Program-made: the position numbers and the translations under genes
Shown here: one piece after another, positions 53,853-64,000 of the stretch
Layout: every line of letters begins with the position of its first letter
Numbering within the stretch: position 1 is the stretch's first letter
Notes under the pieces: generated by a model
The model's input: the letters and a program-made list of their open reading frames with translations, nothing else
The model's database searches: none
Told to the model about the DNA's origin: nothing
NCBI RefSeq assembly: GCF_030411735.1
Contig: NW_026848139.1
Coordinates: forward strand, 372,001-436,000
Length of the DNA: 64,000 nt
Direction: 5' to 3'
From: Phialemonium atrogriseum
Lineage: Eukaryota > Ascomycota > Sordariomycetes > Cephalothecales > Cephalothecaceae

Positions 53853-54548
53853 ATGTTCAAGAAAGAGTCGGTTCCCCCAGCTCTCTCCAAACCTTCAATC
53901 GGCCATTACCCAAGCTAACCCGAATGCCCAAAAAAAAGTCTCTCCCCGACCGCCAAGCAAAAGCTCAAGTCGTCCGTCCAGCGGTCGCTCCGCCAGTCGC
54001 TGCTGACGACGTACCCGCTCCTCAACCCGTACATCGACGAGGTGCTGCCGAAGAAGGCGTCTTTGTCGCAGATGAAGCTGCCCGACCGCGCCAGCGTCTA
54101 CGTGCTCGACAACGGCGCCCCGCTCTTCTTCCAGAACGACACGGGCGCCCCGCTGCTGCCCCACCTCAGGCTCGTCCACCGCTTCCCGCAGGCCTTCCCG
54201 ACCGTCCGCATCGACCGCGGCGCCATCCGCTTCGTCCTCAGCGGCGCCACACTCATGGCCCCCGGGCTGACCAGCGCGGGCGGCAGGCTGCCGCGGCCGA
54301 GGGAGGGCGGCGGCGGGGACGGGGGTGAGGGCGAGGGTGAGGGCGAGGGCGTCGACGAGGATGGCCACTGGAGTAGGGAGCTGGAAAAGGGAGAGCCCGT
54401 GGTGATTATGGCGGAGGGGAAGGAGGAGGCTTGCGCCGTCGGGCTGTTGGTCGCTGGCACGAAGGACGTCAAGGAGAAGGGGAAGGGCCCTGTGGTGGAG
54501 GAGGCGCATTTCCTTGGCGATGGGCTTTGGAGGTTGACTACGGATTAA
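53853..54548 (+). CDS. TMA20: Translation machinery-associated protein 20 (MCT-1 homologue, PUA domain)
   Basis: TMA20 works with TMA22 in recycling 40S subunits and in reinitiation. Two exons (53853-53866, 53939-54548) give 207 residues. Exon 1 encodes MFKK plus GA; a non-consensus GTCGGT donor and an acceptor after a CTAAC branch site and an A-run give MFKKDLSPTAKQKLKSSVQR. That matches the conserved MFKK start of the family. The N-terminal domain continues TTYPLLNPYIDEVLPKK. The PUA domain contains GAIRFVLSGATLMAPGLTSA, a Gly/Glu-rich insert (about 140-165) not usual in yeast, then EPVVIMAEGKEEACAVGLLV, and ends HFLGDGLWRLTTD. Length is slightly above the usual 180 because of the insert. 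Confidence 0.93.
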
Positions 54549-55006
54549 AGTGAAGGAGATTGGAGGGTTGGATTCGAAGAAGTTTCCTCGCCTCGGGGGT
54601 TTTGGCAAAACTGGGTTAGGGATGGCTGGGATCTGATCGTCGCTCAGAGGAGATCGATGGCAAGGGAAACATATCACACCTGCACGACGGACGGAGAAGG
54701 AATTCAAGGGCATGTGCATATTGAGATGCTAACTGAATCCGGGGAGCAGTGAAGCTCCGTCGAAGGCCATCTAATAACTAAGAGAAACAACCCGGGGTTT
54801 CCTGGTATTTTCTGCACCTCCGTCGCAAGTATAATCTATTGTTATCCTCCGAACTCTGTCGGCCATAGCAAGACCTTGGAGGAATCACTTCCCACCAGCG
54901 TCATAATTATTGACCCTCGAATGAGGAGAAAGAAAATGAAACGACAATGGGTTCTCCAGCGAATCTTCCCAAATCGTTGCCAAAGTGGCCGTTCTCGATG
55001 CCGAGC
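54549..55006. other. Intergenic between convergent TMA20 and BTB-like genes
   Basis: About 460 bases of presumed 3' UTRs; nothing else recognised. Confidence 0.55.
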
Positions 55007-55900
55007 TTAGAGAGCATGTTGGTGAACCAGCTCTCGGCAGATAGCACCTGCTGCGATTCCGTTGATCTGGTGGAAGCAAGAATCGAGAAGCTTCCGAGGG
55101 CAGGCACTCAGCAGAAGTTGCAAGAAGTCCTCCGGGAACACGAGCTGCAGATACTGGGCCGGCAGCGTCTTAGCCCGAGCGTACGCCTCGGCGGTGTCCT
55201 GGACTCGCATCCGCTGGACTTGCATGCGCGTCACTGACGAGATGACCGAGTGAGGGAAAAGGTAAGGAGCCTCGGGGTCCTGGAGCGCCATGTTGTACTC
55301 TCCCTCCCAGAAGTCCCGGAGAAGCGCGATATGGGCCGTGAACGCTCCCTTGATCCAGAGATTGACTTTGTGCATGCCGAGGATGTGCGCCAGGTCCCAC
55401 GCGGACATCAGCTCGCAGAAGTCGCTGCGCTTGCCGCCGGCAAGGGGAGGGGCCGTCCCACCGCTCAGGAGGATGCTGTATAGGAGCACAAAGCTCCCCG
55501 GGTTCACGGTGAAAGGTTCATTCCACATGTCAACGACGTAGGTGACTCGCCCTTCCTGGGTCGTGGCCAAGTTGGGATTGCTGAAGATGTCCCGGAAATA
55601 CGGGGAGAAGTCGACCAGGAGCTTCTTGCACGCCATCATGGAGAAGTTGCCGTGAAAGTGATGGCGGAACTCGATTTCGACGGTCGGGCCCGACAAGGCA
55701 AACACGAGGTAGTCCGACCAAGTCGAAAAGTCTTCAAGCGGCGTACCGAGGTGGGCAATCTTGAACAGGGTCAGTTATATTCGACTCGCCTGGAGAGTTT
55801 TCTCAAGAGAGCATACCTCATTTCTAGTCGTGAGAATTCTCGGATAGCAGATCGGGTCGGCCTGGCCAGGTACGGGCTCAGGATCGGGCACAACTTCCAT
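55007..55900 (-). CDS. BTB/POZ-like domain protein, hypothetical
   Basis: Two exons (55817-55900, 55007-55759) give 278 residues. The start is MEVVPDPEPVPGQADPICYP, and the splice (GTATGC donor, CTGAC...TTCAAG acceptor, phase 0) joins LTTRNE to IAHLGTPLEDFSTWSDYLVF. The following stretch, VEIEFRHHFHGNFSMMACKK then LLVDFSPYFRDIFSNPNL, has the BTB pattern of a strand pair followed by K-LL---SPYF---F, with VTYVVDMWNEPFTVNPGSFV then FVLLYSIL as the later helix-strand elements. The C-terminal half is helical (LMSAWDLAHILGMHKVNLWI) as in fungal BTB proteins. These are often adaptors for cullin-3 ligases, but many fungal members have no known role. The assignment rests on pattern rather than a strong signature. 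Confidence 0.68.
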
Positions 55901-58049
55901 GGCAGCAAAACCAGTGGAACAAGCCTAAGATGAGGAGGTTTGGGACGGATGGGGTTCGGAACCTTCTTATCGTTGAGGCACACGTACTTTTTCTTCACCA
56001 CGAGGAAGTGGTGATGCTCTTGCCAGCGACCTGAGGTTGAGCCTCTTGGTTTACGAGATGGAGGAAAAGCGGAAGAGCAGGAAATTTTCGAGATTTTATA
56101 GAGGAGCCTGTCGTCACCGTGGTTGAGTAATGAATACACCTGGTACCTTTGGTTGAATTCATATTGAATATAAACCCTTGACTTGAATTGGGGCAGGCGA
56201 CAAGGTTACCAAAGAATAGACTCTTGCACATCCGACCAGCCGATCTGTCTGGGTCGAGATGAATTAGTAGGCGTGTTAGACACTGAATAGTTATACGATA
56301 GCTGCTTATGGACCTGGGAGTGATTATCAAGTTTGGCTTTACATCATCTTCAAGTCTTTTGTTTTACTGTAGTTGTCTTTCTTGAACTACCTCATAATGA
56401 TATTGTCCGTCTGGTTTCATGATGCCTTACAAACAGACAATGTAAAGGGAGCTTTTTGCCCTGATGGGAGCTCATCGGATGGCGTCCAATATGGTGAGCG
56501 TTGAGCATCGCTGCAACCACGACAAGGTTACTTACGGTCGAAAAACGGCGGTATTAGGACCTTGTCGTTGTGTGGCAAGGGGTGTTGTTCGATGAACCTG
56601 GCGAGGACTTGCGTCTTGTCGGCAAGCAGGCGTCAAGCCTTGTGGTTGGCTTTGTCCTCCTGGATGGCCTTGCCCCGCGCAAGGTAAGCAATCATAGTTA
56701 TTGTTTTGGGTGGAGAGTTTAAAGATGGTGAAAAGCATTGTTAGACACTTGATGGGTATACAAAGGCCATACTGTAGATCATGAAGTGATTAAGATACTG
56801 GCTTTTTGTATGGTTGATTCAGTCTCTTGCTGTCTTGTCACTGTCCAGTGCAGGATTTAGTGTACATTGGTAGGGAATTTACTCCCCTTGATTCAACACA
56901 AAAGAGCAAAGAGGAATTATCAAGAGATATCCTAGACATGGCTATTCTGGAGAAAATGGAAGGACCTGCAGCTAGACGTTCGCGCATGAGGCAAAGAAGA
57001 GCGGCTGTAATGTCGACTCGGAACTTCGATTCTGCATTAAAATATCACATGGCGTATTACATAGCCAACTCCACTTCATATGGGATTTGGTTTTGTCTAA
57101 TAGCATGAGTGGTTGTGGCTGTTGTCTAGGTTTATTTGTTTGCTTGTTTCTTGGGTAAGGGGCTCATGGGTTCAGGGGTTCAGGGGTAGCTCGACTACTT
57201 CGCGCTGGTCCGCTGGTTATGACTATGCCTGAGAAGCGGCTGGTCAAGGAGACCATCTACAAGATCGGTTGGGCTAATAAATCGGGGCATATCGGTACAA
57301 ATAGCTCTAATTAGACCAGCTCGCAGCAAGTACTGTGCAACCTGATTCCCTCCACGCTAGGCCAATGCTGCTGTAATTCCTTTGGAATTCCTCAACCATG
57401 AGTCTCAAATCCTCATCGTCCCACTATCCCTCCTCACTGCTCAGGAGCTTTCTAAGTGTATGGTTCTGGGAGTAAGCGCCGGCAACTAGGAAATCTAGGG
57501 ACCGACGCTTGAGAAACAGATGGCAGGCCACTGCATCTTCAGCAGACGATCGTCACCCTCGGCCAGTCTCTCGTCAACTTCGGGTATCTTGGCATTCTCG
57601 GTGTCGGGCGCTGCCATTGTTCTATAACCGAGCAACCAAGATTGGCGTCGATAACAGCCCAGCCTGCCCAGCCTGCGGGCTATTTTGTTGACCGAGTTGG
57701 TCAAGTCGCGCAGTCGTGTCCTTGGTGAGGCATCTTTGCTGGTACCGCAGGCACTTGTGACGCTCAAACCAAGGTGAGGTCTGTGCATTATATGCCAATC
57801 ACACCCTTCAATTATGCGGGGGGATGATTTTTGCCTGAGGCACAAGGGTTAAGGTTCGAAGCAGGGGCCGCAGCTGCATTAATTATGACGATATGCGAAC
57901 CCAACTGCCAATCAGTTGCATGGGAACCCCTCTCTTTCTCGACTGATGTCGCTGAGGAGGAACCCGAACAACCCATCTTCAAGCTGAATCTTTGCAGCCA
58001 CCTACAGACCATTTCCTACCTGCTGGCAAACAGATAAAATTCCGCGATC
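55901..58049. other. Gene-poor region, about 2.15 kb
   Basis: It is AT-richer than its surroundings around 56.1-57.1 kb. It contains a 9-bp inverted repeat (56520-56528 and 56559-56567, CGACAAGGT/ACCTTGTCG) but no transposase, gene or RNA that I can support. A relic of a mobile element is possible. Confidence 0.4.
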
Positions 58050-59234
58050 ATGACTTCCCGAGGTGTTTCCACGTTGAAATTCGTGGGAACTGTCTCGCTC
58101 GGTCTCTTGACGGTAAGCACCATCGCGCTTTCCTTGCTCTACAGTCGAGAATCCGGTGTGGCAAATGGGGCAATGGGGAGAAGATGGTTCCGGACATGAA
58201 TGGGGACCCGCTATCGAGGCGCATGACATGGGAGTACAGGACCAGGCCAAGATAATGTCACGGAGAACGCGGCTGGTTGTCGCTTGCTTGGCCTGTATCG
58301 GTCGGAACCGTCGTGCCACCGCGAACCTACACTCGACCTAGGAGCCAGCACAGGAGGACGGCCGAGGCCGAGAGAAGGTGCCAGGCAGAACGATCTCGAT
58401 CGACAAATGCCCCCCAAGCTAACCTGAACGAGAGCTACCCGTACATTGAGCGAAGTGCGAATGACAATGGGTCCACCTCTGGGCGCTGGGGTCAAGCTTG
58501 ATGGCTATGGGTTGCTGGGCGTTCATTGGGAAATGATTGTCATATCTCATGAAGAGCAGTTCATCAGCACCGGAACGAAGAATGCTAACTGATGGCACCG
58601 GCTCTAGGGACTTTCTTTTACACTCTCGACCTTGACGGTCCCGACCCTCCTGACATTACCGTCAGCAAGTACTGCCGCTCGAGCGTTCGATTCCCTCGCA
58701 TCGACAGCGAAGAGGCAGCTCCGAACCCTAGCTTCAATTTCTGGTTCGGCGTTCCTGCTGGCATTCCTATTGTCGCCTCGTCCTTACCGCCATCCCTATC
58801 TTCTGTACACATCCATTCTGGTCGCTAGCTCAAGGATAATCACATCGGACTTTGTTGCGCCGTACCTCTTCTTGAGCAAGCCGTCGTCATCGCCCAGTTC
58901 TTCCTCGCCAGCTGCAGCCCCCCGAAAGCAGAAACAGGAGGCTGTCTCGCATTCCCCCATGGAGGCTAGCTATGAGGTGCTCGGCTCCGGCTCGGATGGG
59001 CACAACGAGGGGGCAGGGTCAGGGTCTGCAAGCGGAGAGGAGTTGGAGGGAGAGGATGAACAAGCTCAGCAGATGAATGGGGAGGAGGTGCGCCGCAAGG
59101 TCGAAGGTTTCTTGAAGAAGCAGATGGTTCAGACTGCCGTTAGCGGATTGGGATTTCTCATGGCCGTTGTCGGCATCTGGGGTGATGGTGCAAACCAAAT
59201 CATCCAGAGTGACGTGTTATTTGTTGAAGTTTAG
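58050..59234 (+). CDS. ATG33: Atg33-like mitochondrial outer-membrane mitophagy protein
   Basis: Two exons (58050-58112, 58608-59234) give 229 residues. Exon 1 reads MTSRGVSTLKFVGTVSLGLL plus Thr; the acceptor GGCTCTAG joins GLSFTLSTLTVPTLLTLPSA. STLKFVGTVSLGLLTGLS...STLTVP..L.LPSA is the N-terminal signature of the Atg33 family. Further hydrophobic segments are ISGSAFLLAFLLS and YLLYTSILVASSRI, then an acidic disordered loop (GSGSDGHNEGAGSGSASGEE), and a last membrane segment MVQTAVSGLGFLMAVVGIWG near the C-terminus. Atg33 sits in the mitochondrial outer membrane and promotes mitophagy in stationary cells in yeast; the role here is by homology. The intron is 495 nt, several times longer than the others in this window. 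Confidence 0.85.
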
Positions 59235-61129
59235 AGAGGAGTCAGCAATCATTTAGGGGGCTGGAGCGGGTTGTTTTTCTCATCGCACTGCGAGCGGCGC
59301 TGCTGTGCCATCTCACCTCAGTCAAAGTTCGATGACATGCCATGGCGGTCGTTGCTAACTAAGGAAAATGGAAGATTGACTATTGGTAGTGTCTACTAAG
59401 ACAAGTTTTGGTTTCGCATTGGCTGTTCTTATTCATCAGATGCTTGGAGAGGCATTTGGATTACTAGCAATCAACCACCAGCACGACACAACGTGGGCTG
59501 ATCTGTATTGATTATTGTAGACCCTGGGGGTGACGATTGTACATTACTACATTATGCAACCCGCTATGCAACTGGCACTCCTACCCGTGAACGAGAAGGG
59601 CGAGGGATGCTCACGGTATGTTCGTTTTAGCCCTGCTGATCGTCACCTTTGTAGGCAGTAGAGTGGTGAGATGGCTTTCGTCAAATGATTTGTATTTTAC
59701 GGAATCAGCGGCTGTAACATGTGATCTGCCCGAGGCTGATCCTATACTTTCCCCCATGTACTAGCAGTAGGGCTGTCGGCCTCAGGGCCTGTGAGTTGTA
59801 GGGGACAAACTCTTTACATGCATACGCATAGTCTGGCGCAGCCAGCCGGGGCGGAATATGTCGGGAAGTTGCGCAGGGAAATGAAGATAGGGCTGGAAAC
59901 CGGCATTGAGGCTCCAGTCGCAGGACAGTCGCGGCTCTGACAAGTACCTATATTACCAGCACTGTCTCTCATTCATGCTGCCTGAACCAGTGTCTGTAGG
60001 TACAGTACTTACCTGGCGATCATCAGTTAATTGGTCAAGTTGTTCGTTGGGTGCCACTGGGTGCCAACTTGCCAAGGCACACCTTCCGGATTGGACCGCA
60101 ATTGTCAAATCTCGGCGGCGTCTCAGCAAGCGCAATTTGGAGCCAACCTAGGGTGCGCCCCAGCCCAAGCAGCACTAGGTAGTGTTTCCTCCATCCACCG
60201 CGTCCCTGTCTGTCTGCCTGCCTTATTAGCACCGCAACCTCCCCGACTTATTCTGTCGATAACGACTACCGCCAAACGAGTTCGCGACAGTCGCGTCAAT
60301 TCGAGAACCATATTGCAAGAGGGTAGAGGTGCTGCGCTGCACTGTTGCTGCTGCCTGCTGCGAATTTGGGTTCCTTGCCGGGACCATTCTTGATTTCCAC
60401 GACGTACCCCGCCGGACCTTCACCGACAGCACAGGCAGCACAGGCAGCGAAGAGGGACCACCAGACGCAGAGAGGAAGGAGAAAGAGCAGTCTCTTGAGC
60501 GATACATACTGTTTCTCGCCGAACACCGTCCGAAGGTCGGTCATGATAAGCTTCCTCAGGCTGCGGCTTTAATCCAGACCTGTCTCTCCTGAAGGCACCC
60601 CGGGGTACGTTCCCCACCACCTACACAGCCCTATCGGTGGCAACGCGAATCGCCAAACCCCAAACCTCCGCGACAGCAAACCCAACTCGAAGCGCAACGA
60701 TAACTACCTAAATAATAAAGGTCGGGTGGAACCAAGAAAAGATAGAAAGGGATTGCGCCGGGAATCTCGCAAACGCCGTCCCGATTTGTGGCTAGTAAGC
60801 CGACACTACAGTGCAATCCTCCCACCCGAATCCCCACTCACTCCCTTGTCTAGGCCCAGAGGCTCTCTGGGTTACGAGGCCTTGCCTCTTCCATCAGACC
60901 TAGCAGTCGGCAGTCTTCCTCGGGCGGCTACAGAAAGACCGGGTGTACGCGCAAGTGTCTCATCTTCTGCCGCATTGAGTTTCCACATATTGTTGGTTCT
61001 GTGTCAGCGTGCAGACTCGCGTAAGCACAGCCTCAATCGACTGCGTGCACTGCCACGCGCCCCCCTAAGGCTGACCACCGATCTGCCTCGTCTCAATTCT
61101 AAAGACAGCAACACCACACGTCACATCCA
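59235..61129. other. CRZ1-type gene upstream region, about 1.9 kb
   Basis: A long upstream region, as regulatory genes often have. A frame at 60726-61217 overlaps the CRZ1-type start out of phase and has no domain. No specific element is confidently called. Confidence 0.5.
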
Positions 61130-63479
61130 ATGGATCAGCAGCAGTCCCAGGGCCGGGGCCGCTCCCCCTCGGTCCATTCTACCGGTGGAGGGCAATCACA
61201 GCACCAGCCTCACATAAAGAACCGACACTCTCCCTCGCCTGCCGGCTTCCCTAATCCGACCGGCGCCACATCCCCCTCGATTGGACTCGGACTCGGGCTC
61301 GAAGGCTCAGCACAGTTCGGTTCGCAGCCCGATTACTCCACATACGATTCGAATAACAACGACAGCAACAACTTCTTGAATCCCCAGCAGCAGCCAGCCT
61401 TCTCCCAAGGTGGCTTAGCCGACCCCGCACCGTCCTTCAACCTCGATCAAGGCTTCACCCAGCAGCTAAAGAGTGACGACTCTGCCTTCAACCCTCAGGC
61501 TCAAGGCAGCTACTCGCAGAGCCTCCTGGCACCGAGCTTTGGCGACGCCGACTTTACCATCTTCCCATCGACAGCGGGAGAACAATTCGGCGCGCCTCTC
61601 TTTTTTGGTGACAATCAGCAGCTCGGCACCCCCGACAACAACATGATGGCCTCGTCGCAACCACATAGCCCGACACCTCCCCACCTCCTCAACCCCGATC
61701 CGCATCAGCCGTCGTCGGCAAATCACTCGCCCGTCTTTAACCAACACCAATTCTCCTCGCCCCCGGGTGGACATTCTCACTCTCGAAATGTCTCGCTTGG
61801 TCCCGAAGCTGCCCTGCTACCCCACCAGGTAGATTGGAGCCAGAACCAGTCGCAGTTCCAAGGACATAGGCGTAGTCCGTCTGAGTACTCGGACGTATCA
61901 TCTGTAGCACCATCCCCCCACCTTGTCAGTTCAGATACGTTCGACCCGGTCGACCAGAACCACTCGCCGATGCAGCAGCCTCAAGATATTGGCGTGTATA
62001 ATGAGCTTCATGGTATCTCGAGCTTCAGCATTTCAGACCATGGCACTCACAGCCCAAACCACCATATCGGCAGAAGCCCGTCACATAGCCCCGCCATCTC
62101 CCCGCGGATCCTCCCACAGCAGCTGCCAGATATGTCCCAGCAGAATCCCTATTTGCTCCAGTCGCAGGACGGCGGCTTTGGCCCTCCAGCTCCATATGTA
62201 ATCCAGCCGGGCGAGGCTTTCCCCACGCTCGGCGGTCCGGAGATGCAAGCACCAATGCAAGCCCCCCCAGCCATCAATATTGACTTTGCACCTCCCGCTA
62301 CAAGGAGCGGCTTTGACCAGTTTGACCAGTCCAAGTCGCTCGATGCAGACTCACTCACGCCGCCGGAGCGAGGTATGTGGCTCCACATCGCGCCCCGTCT
62401 TTCCTAAGTTGAAGCTGGGTCAGATGCTAACCGTGCCCCCTCACGCAACAGGACGCCCGAGGTCGCGACCTCGAGCTGTTACGGACCCTTACAACAGCGG
62501 CGGTGCCCTGCTCACCCACCGCACTCCGTCTGCATCCGGAAGCCTGTCTCCCAATGCCGGTTCTGATGCGCGTTCTGATTCTTCCCGCTCTCTCTCCCCC
62601 TTAGACCGATCTGGCGCTGGCAGCATCGCTACCTCTCCAAGCCGGAGACGGCAGTCGACCTCGGCAGTGCCGAACAATGTGATAGCGCTTCGTCTTGCGG
62701 ACCCGGAGTACAACGGGCCCGGCTCGCAGGGCGACAGCGTCGCTGGAGGACCCAAGCGGGTGCAGAAACACCCCGCAACGTTCCAGTGCACCCTCTGCCC
62801 CAAGCGCTTCACACGGGCGTACAACTTGCGCTCGCACTTCCGCACGCATACCGACGAGAGGCCGTTCGTCTGCACCGTATGCGGCAAAGCCTTTGCGCGC
62901 CAGCACGATCGCAAACGGCACGAGGGTCTACACTCGGGCGAGAAGAAGTTCGTCTGCAAGGGCGACCTAAAGACCGGCGGGAACTGGGGCTGCGGGCGGA
63001 GATTTGCTCGTGCGGATGCGCTGGGCCGACACTTCAGGTCCGAAGCCGGCCGGATCTGCATCAAGCCTCTGCTCGACGAGGAAGCGAACGAGAGGCTCAG
63101 GGTATGGAACGAGCAGCGCATGCAAGAAGCTGCCGCGCAGGGCATGGCGATGCAGGCGCCTGGGATGATGATGCCGGGGATGGATCCCAACGCCGGCGGC
63201 GCATACCCTATCGACGCGGGCGGCAACTACGTGCTGCCGCAGGCCCTGCTGGAACAGTACCCAGTATTGGCAACCATGAGCTGGTCGGCTGCCGACATGT
63301 CTGGTGGCGGCAGCGGGATGGAAGACGAGATGAGTGGCCGGAGTAGTTTCGATGCCAGTGACTACGACGAAGGGGACGACGGGGGCTATGTCAGCGGCCC
63401 CGGAGCCGGCTTTGGCCAGGGAGGCATGACTGAAGGGTTTGGGGAGATGGGCTATGCAAGCGACTATGGAGGCCGTTGA
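61130..63479 (+). CDS. CRZ1: CRZ1/CrzA-type C2H2 zinc-finger transcription factor
   Basis: This is the calcineurin-dephosphorylated factor that enters the nucleus on Ca2+ signals and drives ion, wall and stress genes. Two exons (61130-62372, 62452-63479) give 756 residues. The N-terminal 400 residues are Gln/Ser/Pro-rich with many SP sites (RRSPSEYSDVSSVAPSPHL), fitting the serine-rich regulatory region; no confident PxIxIT docking motif was found. The splice restores ER/GRPRSRPRAVTDPYNSGGAL, a conserved link. The fingers start at FQCTLCPKRFTRAYNLRSHF, then FVCTVCGKAFARQHDRKRHE. A third, atypical finger follows, with a spacer inside: FVCKGDLKTGGNWGCGRRFA then RADALGRHFRSEAGRICIKP, the CRZ1 hallmark. 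A Met/Gly-rich tail ends in GGR. Confidence 0.95.
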
Positions 63480-64000
63480 AGCTAAACGCGCTCACGCTTG
63501 CTTTTTTTTTTTTCGGTGCTTCTTAAACGGCCGGCTTTCAACATCATCTATTCATGCCTTTAATGCTCGTTTCCTAGGGAGCTGTCTCTTTGTCTTCATG
63601 GATGACGAGGTGTATTTTGCCCAGATGAGATAGGGACGGACTGGACTCTCAGGCTGCATCTACCCCATTCCTGTTTTCTGGTTTGTTTTCATTTCCTCGG
63701 CTGTCTGCCTCTCTCCTCGTGAGAAATGACTTTTTTCATTGCAGGGTCGTTAGACGTCTTGGGTAGCTGGGCGGTTCTTTTCTTCAGGAAGTGGAGGGGC
63801 ATTTTGTTATTCGCAACCGCGAGTTTTGGGTATGACGAGGTTGGACTGGACTTGGATTTGAAACCAGCCGGTCTTCGGGATGCCATGCGTATCGTTTGCT
63901 TGTTATAGATACCAAATCCTTGGGGTTATGCTTTTGTGGCTATGAAGTATGGACAACCTGGAAGGGGACTCTCTTGGCAAGGTACCTCCTGCCCTTCTCC
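63480..64000. other. 3' flank of the CRZ1-type gene to the window edge
   Basis: About 520 bases including the presumed 3' UTR; short frames here have no recognisable domain. Confidence 0.5.

Noticed and set aside
56518..56740. Possible transposase remnant beside the 9-bp inverted repeat
   Set aside because: The translated fragment is short and matches no transposase motif I can point to; kept only as an inverted repeat.
60726..61217. 163-codon frame overlapping the CRZ1-type start
   Set aside because: Out of phase with the CRZ1-type frame, no domain, most likely 5' leader.
1..64000. CRISPR arrays, bacterial promoters, operons or phage genes
   Set aside because: Intron-rich eukaryotic genes throughout; no spaced direct repeats or prokaryotic signals were found.

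Overview
The window reads as chromosomal DNA of a filamentous ascomycete, most likely a sordariomycete. Genes are moderately dense and carry many short introns (mostly about 50-120 nt) with GT...CTAAC/CTGAC...AG signals. Several families are typical of such fungi: an NST1-type stress protein, a CRZ1-type zinc-finger factor, a Neurospora-type copper metallothionein, DUF3659/LEA-like proteins and an Atg33-like mitophagy protein. No tRNA, rRNA, CRISPR array or intact transposon was recognised. Nearly all gene models below were built by hand from splice signals and reading-frame continuity, so exon boundaries are predictions.

Layout. 0-10.5 kb is housekeeping: the 3' end of a Seh1-like nucleoporin, cytosolic asparaginyl-tRNA synthetase, eEF1B-alpha, a D-xylose reductase-type aldo-keto reductase and the ribosome-biogenesis GTPase BMS1. 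10.9-20.9 kb is an unusual group of acidic, disorder-rich fungal proteins: two DUF3659-repeat proteins, and two proteins that share the same 28-residue alternating-hydrophobic C-terminal tail, with a small conserved fungal membrane-anchored protein between them. 22.8-33.2 kb holds the acetolactate synthase catalytic subunit, a 28-residue copper metallothionein, galactokinase, a RING-CH membrane E3 ligase and the tail-anchored-protein chaperone SGT2. 34.6-46.5 kb holds a ten-exon PRPP synthetase, a small basic hypothetical protein, mitochondrial ribosomal protein mL40, a Rho2-type GTPase with a 6-nt microexon, and NST1. 47.2-59.2 kb is looser and more accessory in character: a Cys-rich single-pass surface protein, an 83-residue CxxC zinc-ribbon-like protein, a decayed APH-type phosphotransferase pseudogene, an I78-type peptidase inhibitor, TMA20/MCT-1, a BTB-like protein and the Atg33-like protein. 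The window ends with a CRZ1-type calcineurin-responsive transcription factor.

How genes may work together. Three biosynthetic or translation genes (AsnRS, acetolactate synthase, PRPP synthetase) each have a perfect TGA(C/G)TCA element 80-220 bp upstream of the start codon, which suggests shared cross-pathway (Gcn4/CPC1) control. Carbon entry genes (xylose reductase, galactokinase), Ca2+/stress signalling (CRZ1, NST1, RHO2) and metal buffering (metallothionein) are present but are not arranged as a biosynthetic cluster. The most noteworthy items are the metallothionein minigene, the Rho2 microexon, the 10.9-20.9 kb disordered-protein group, the small CxxC gene and the in-frame-stop pseudogene.
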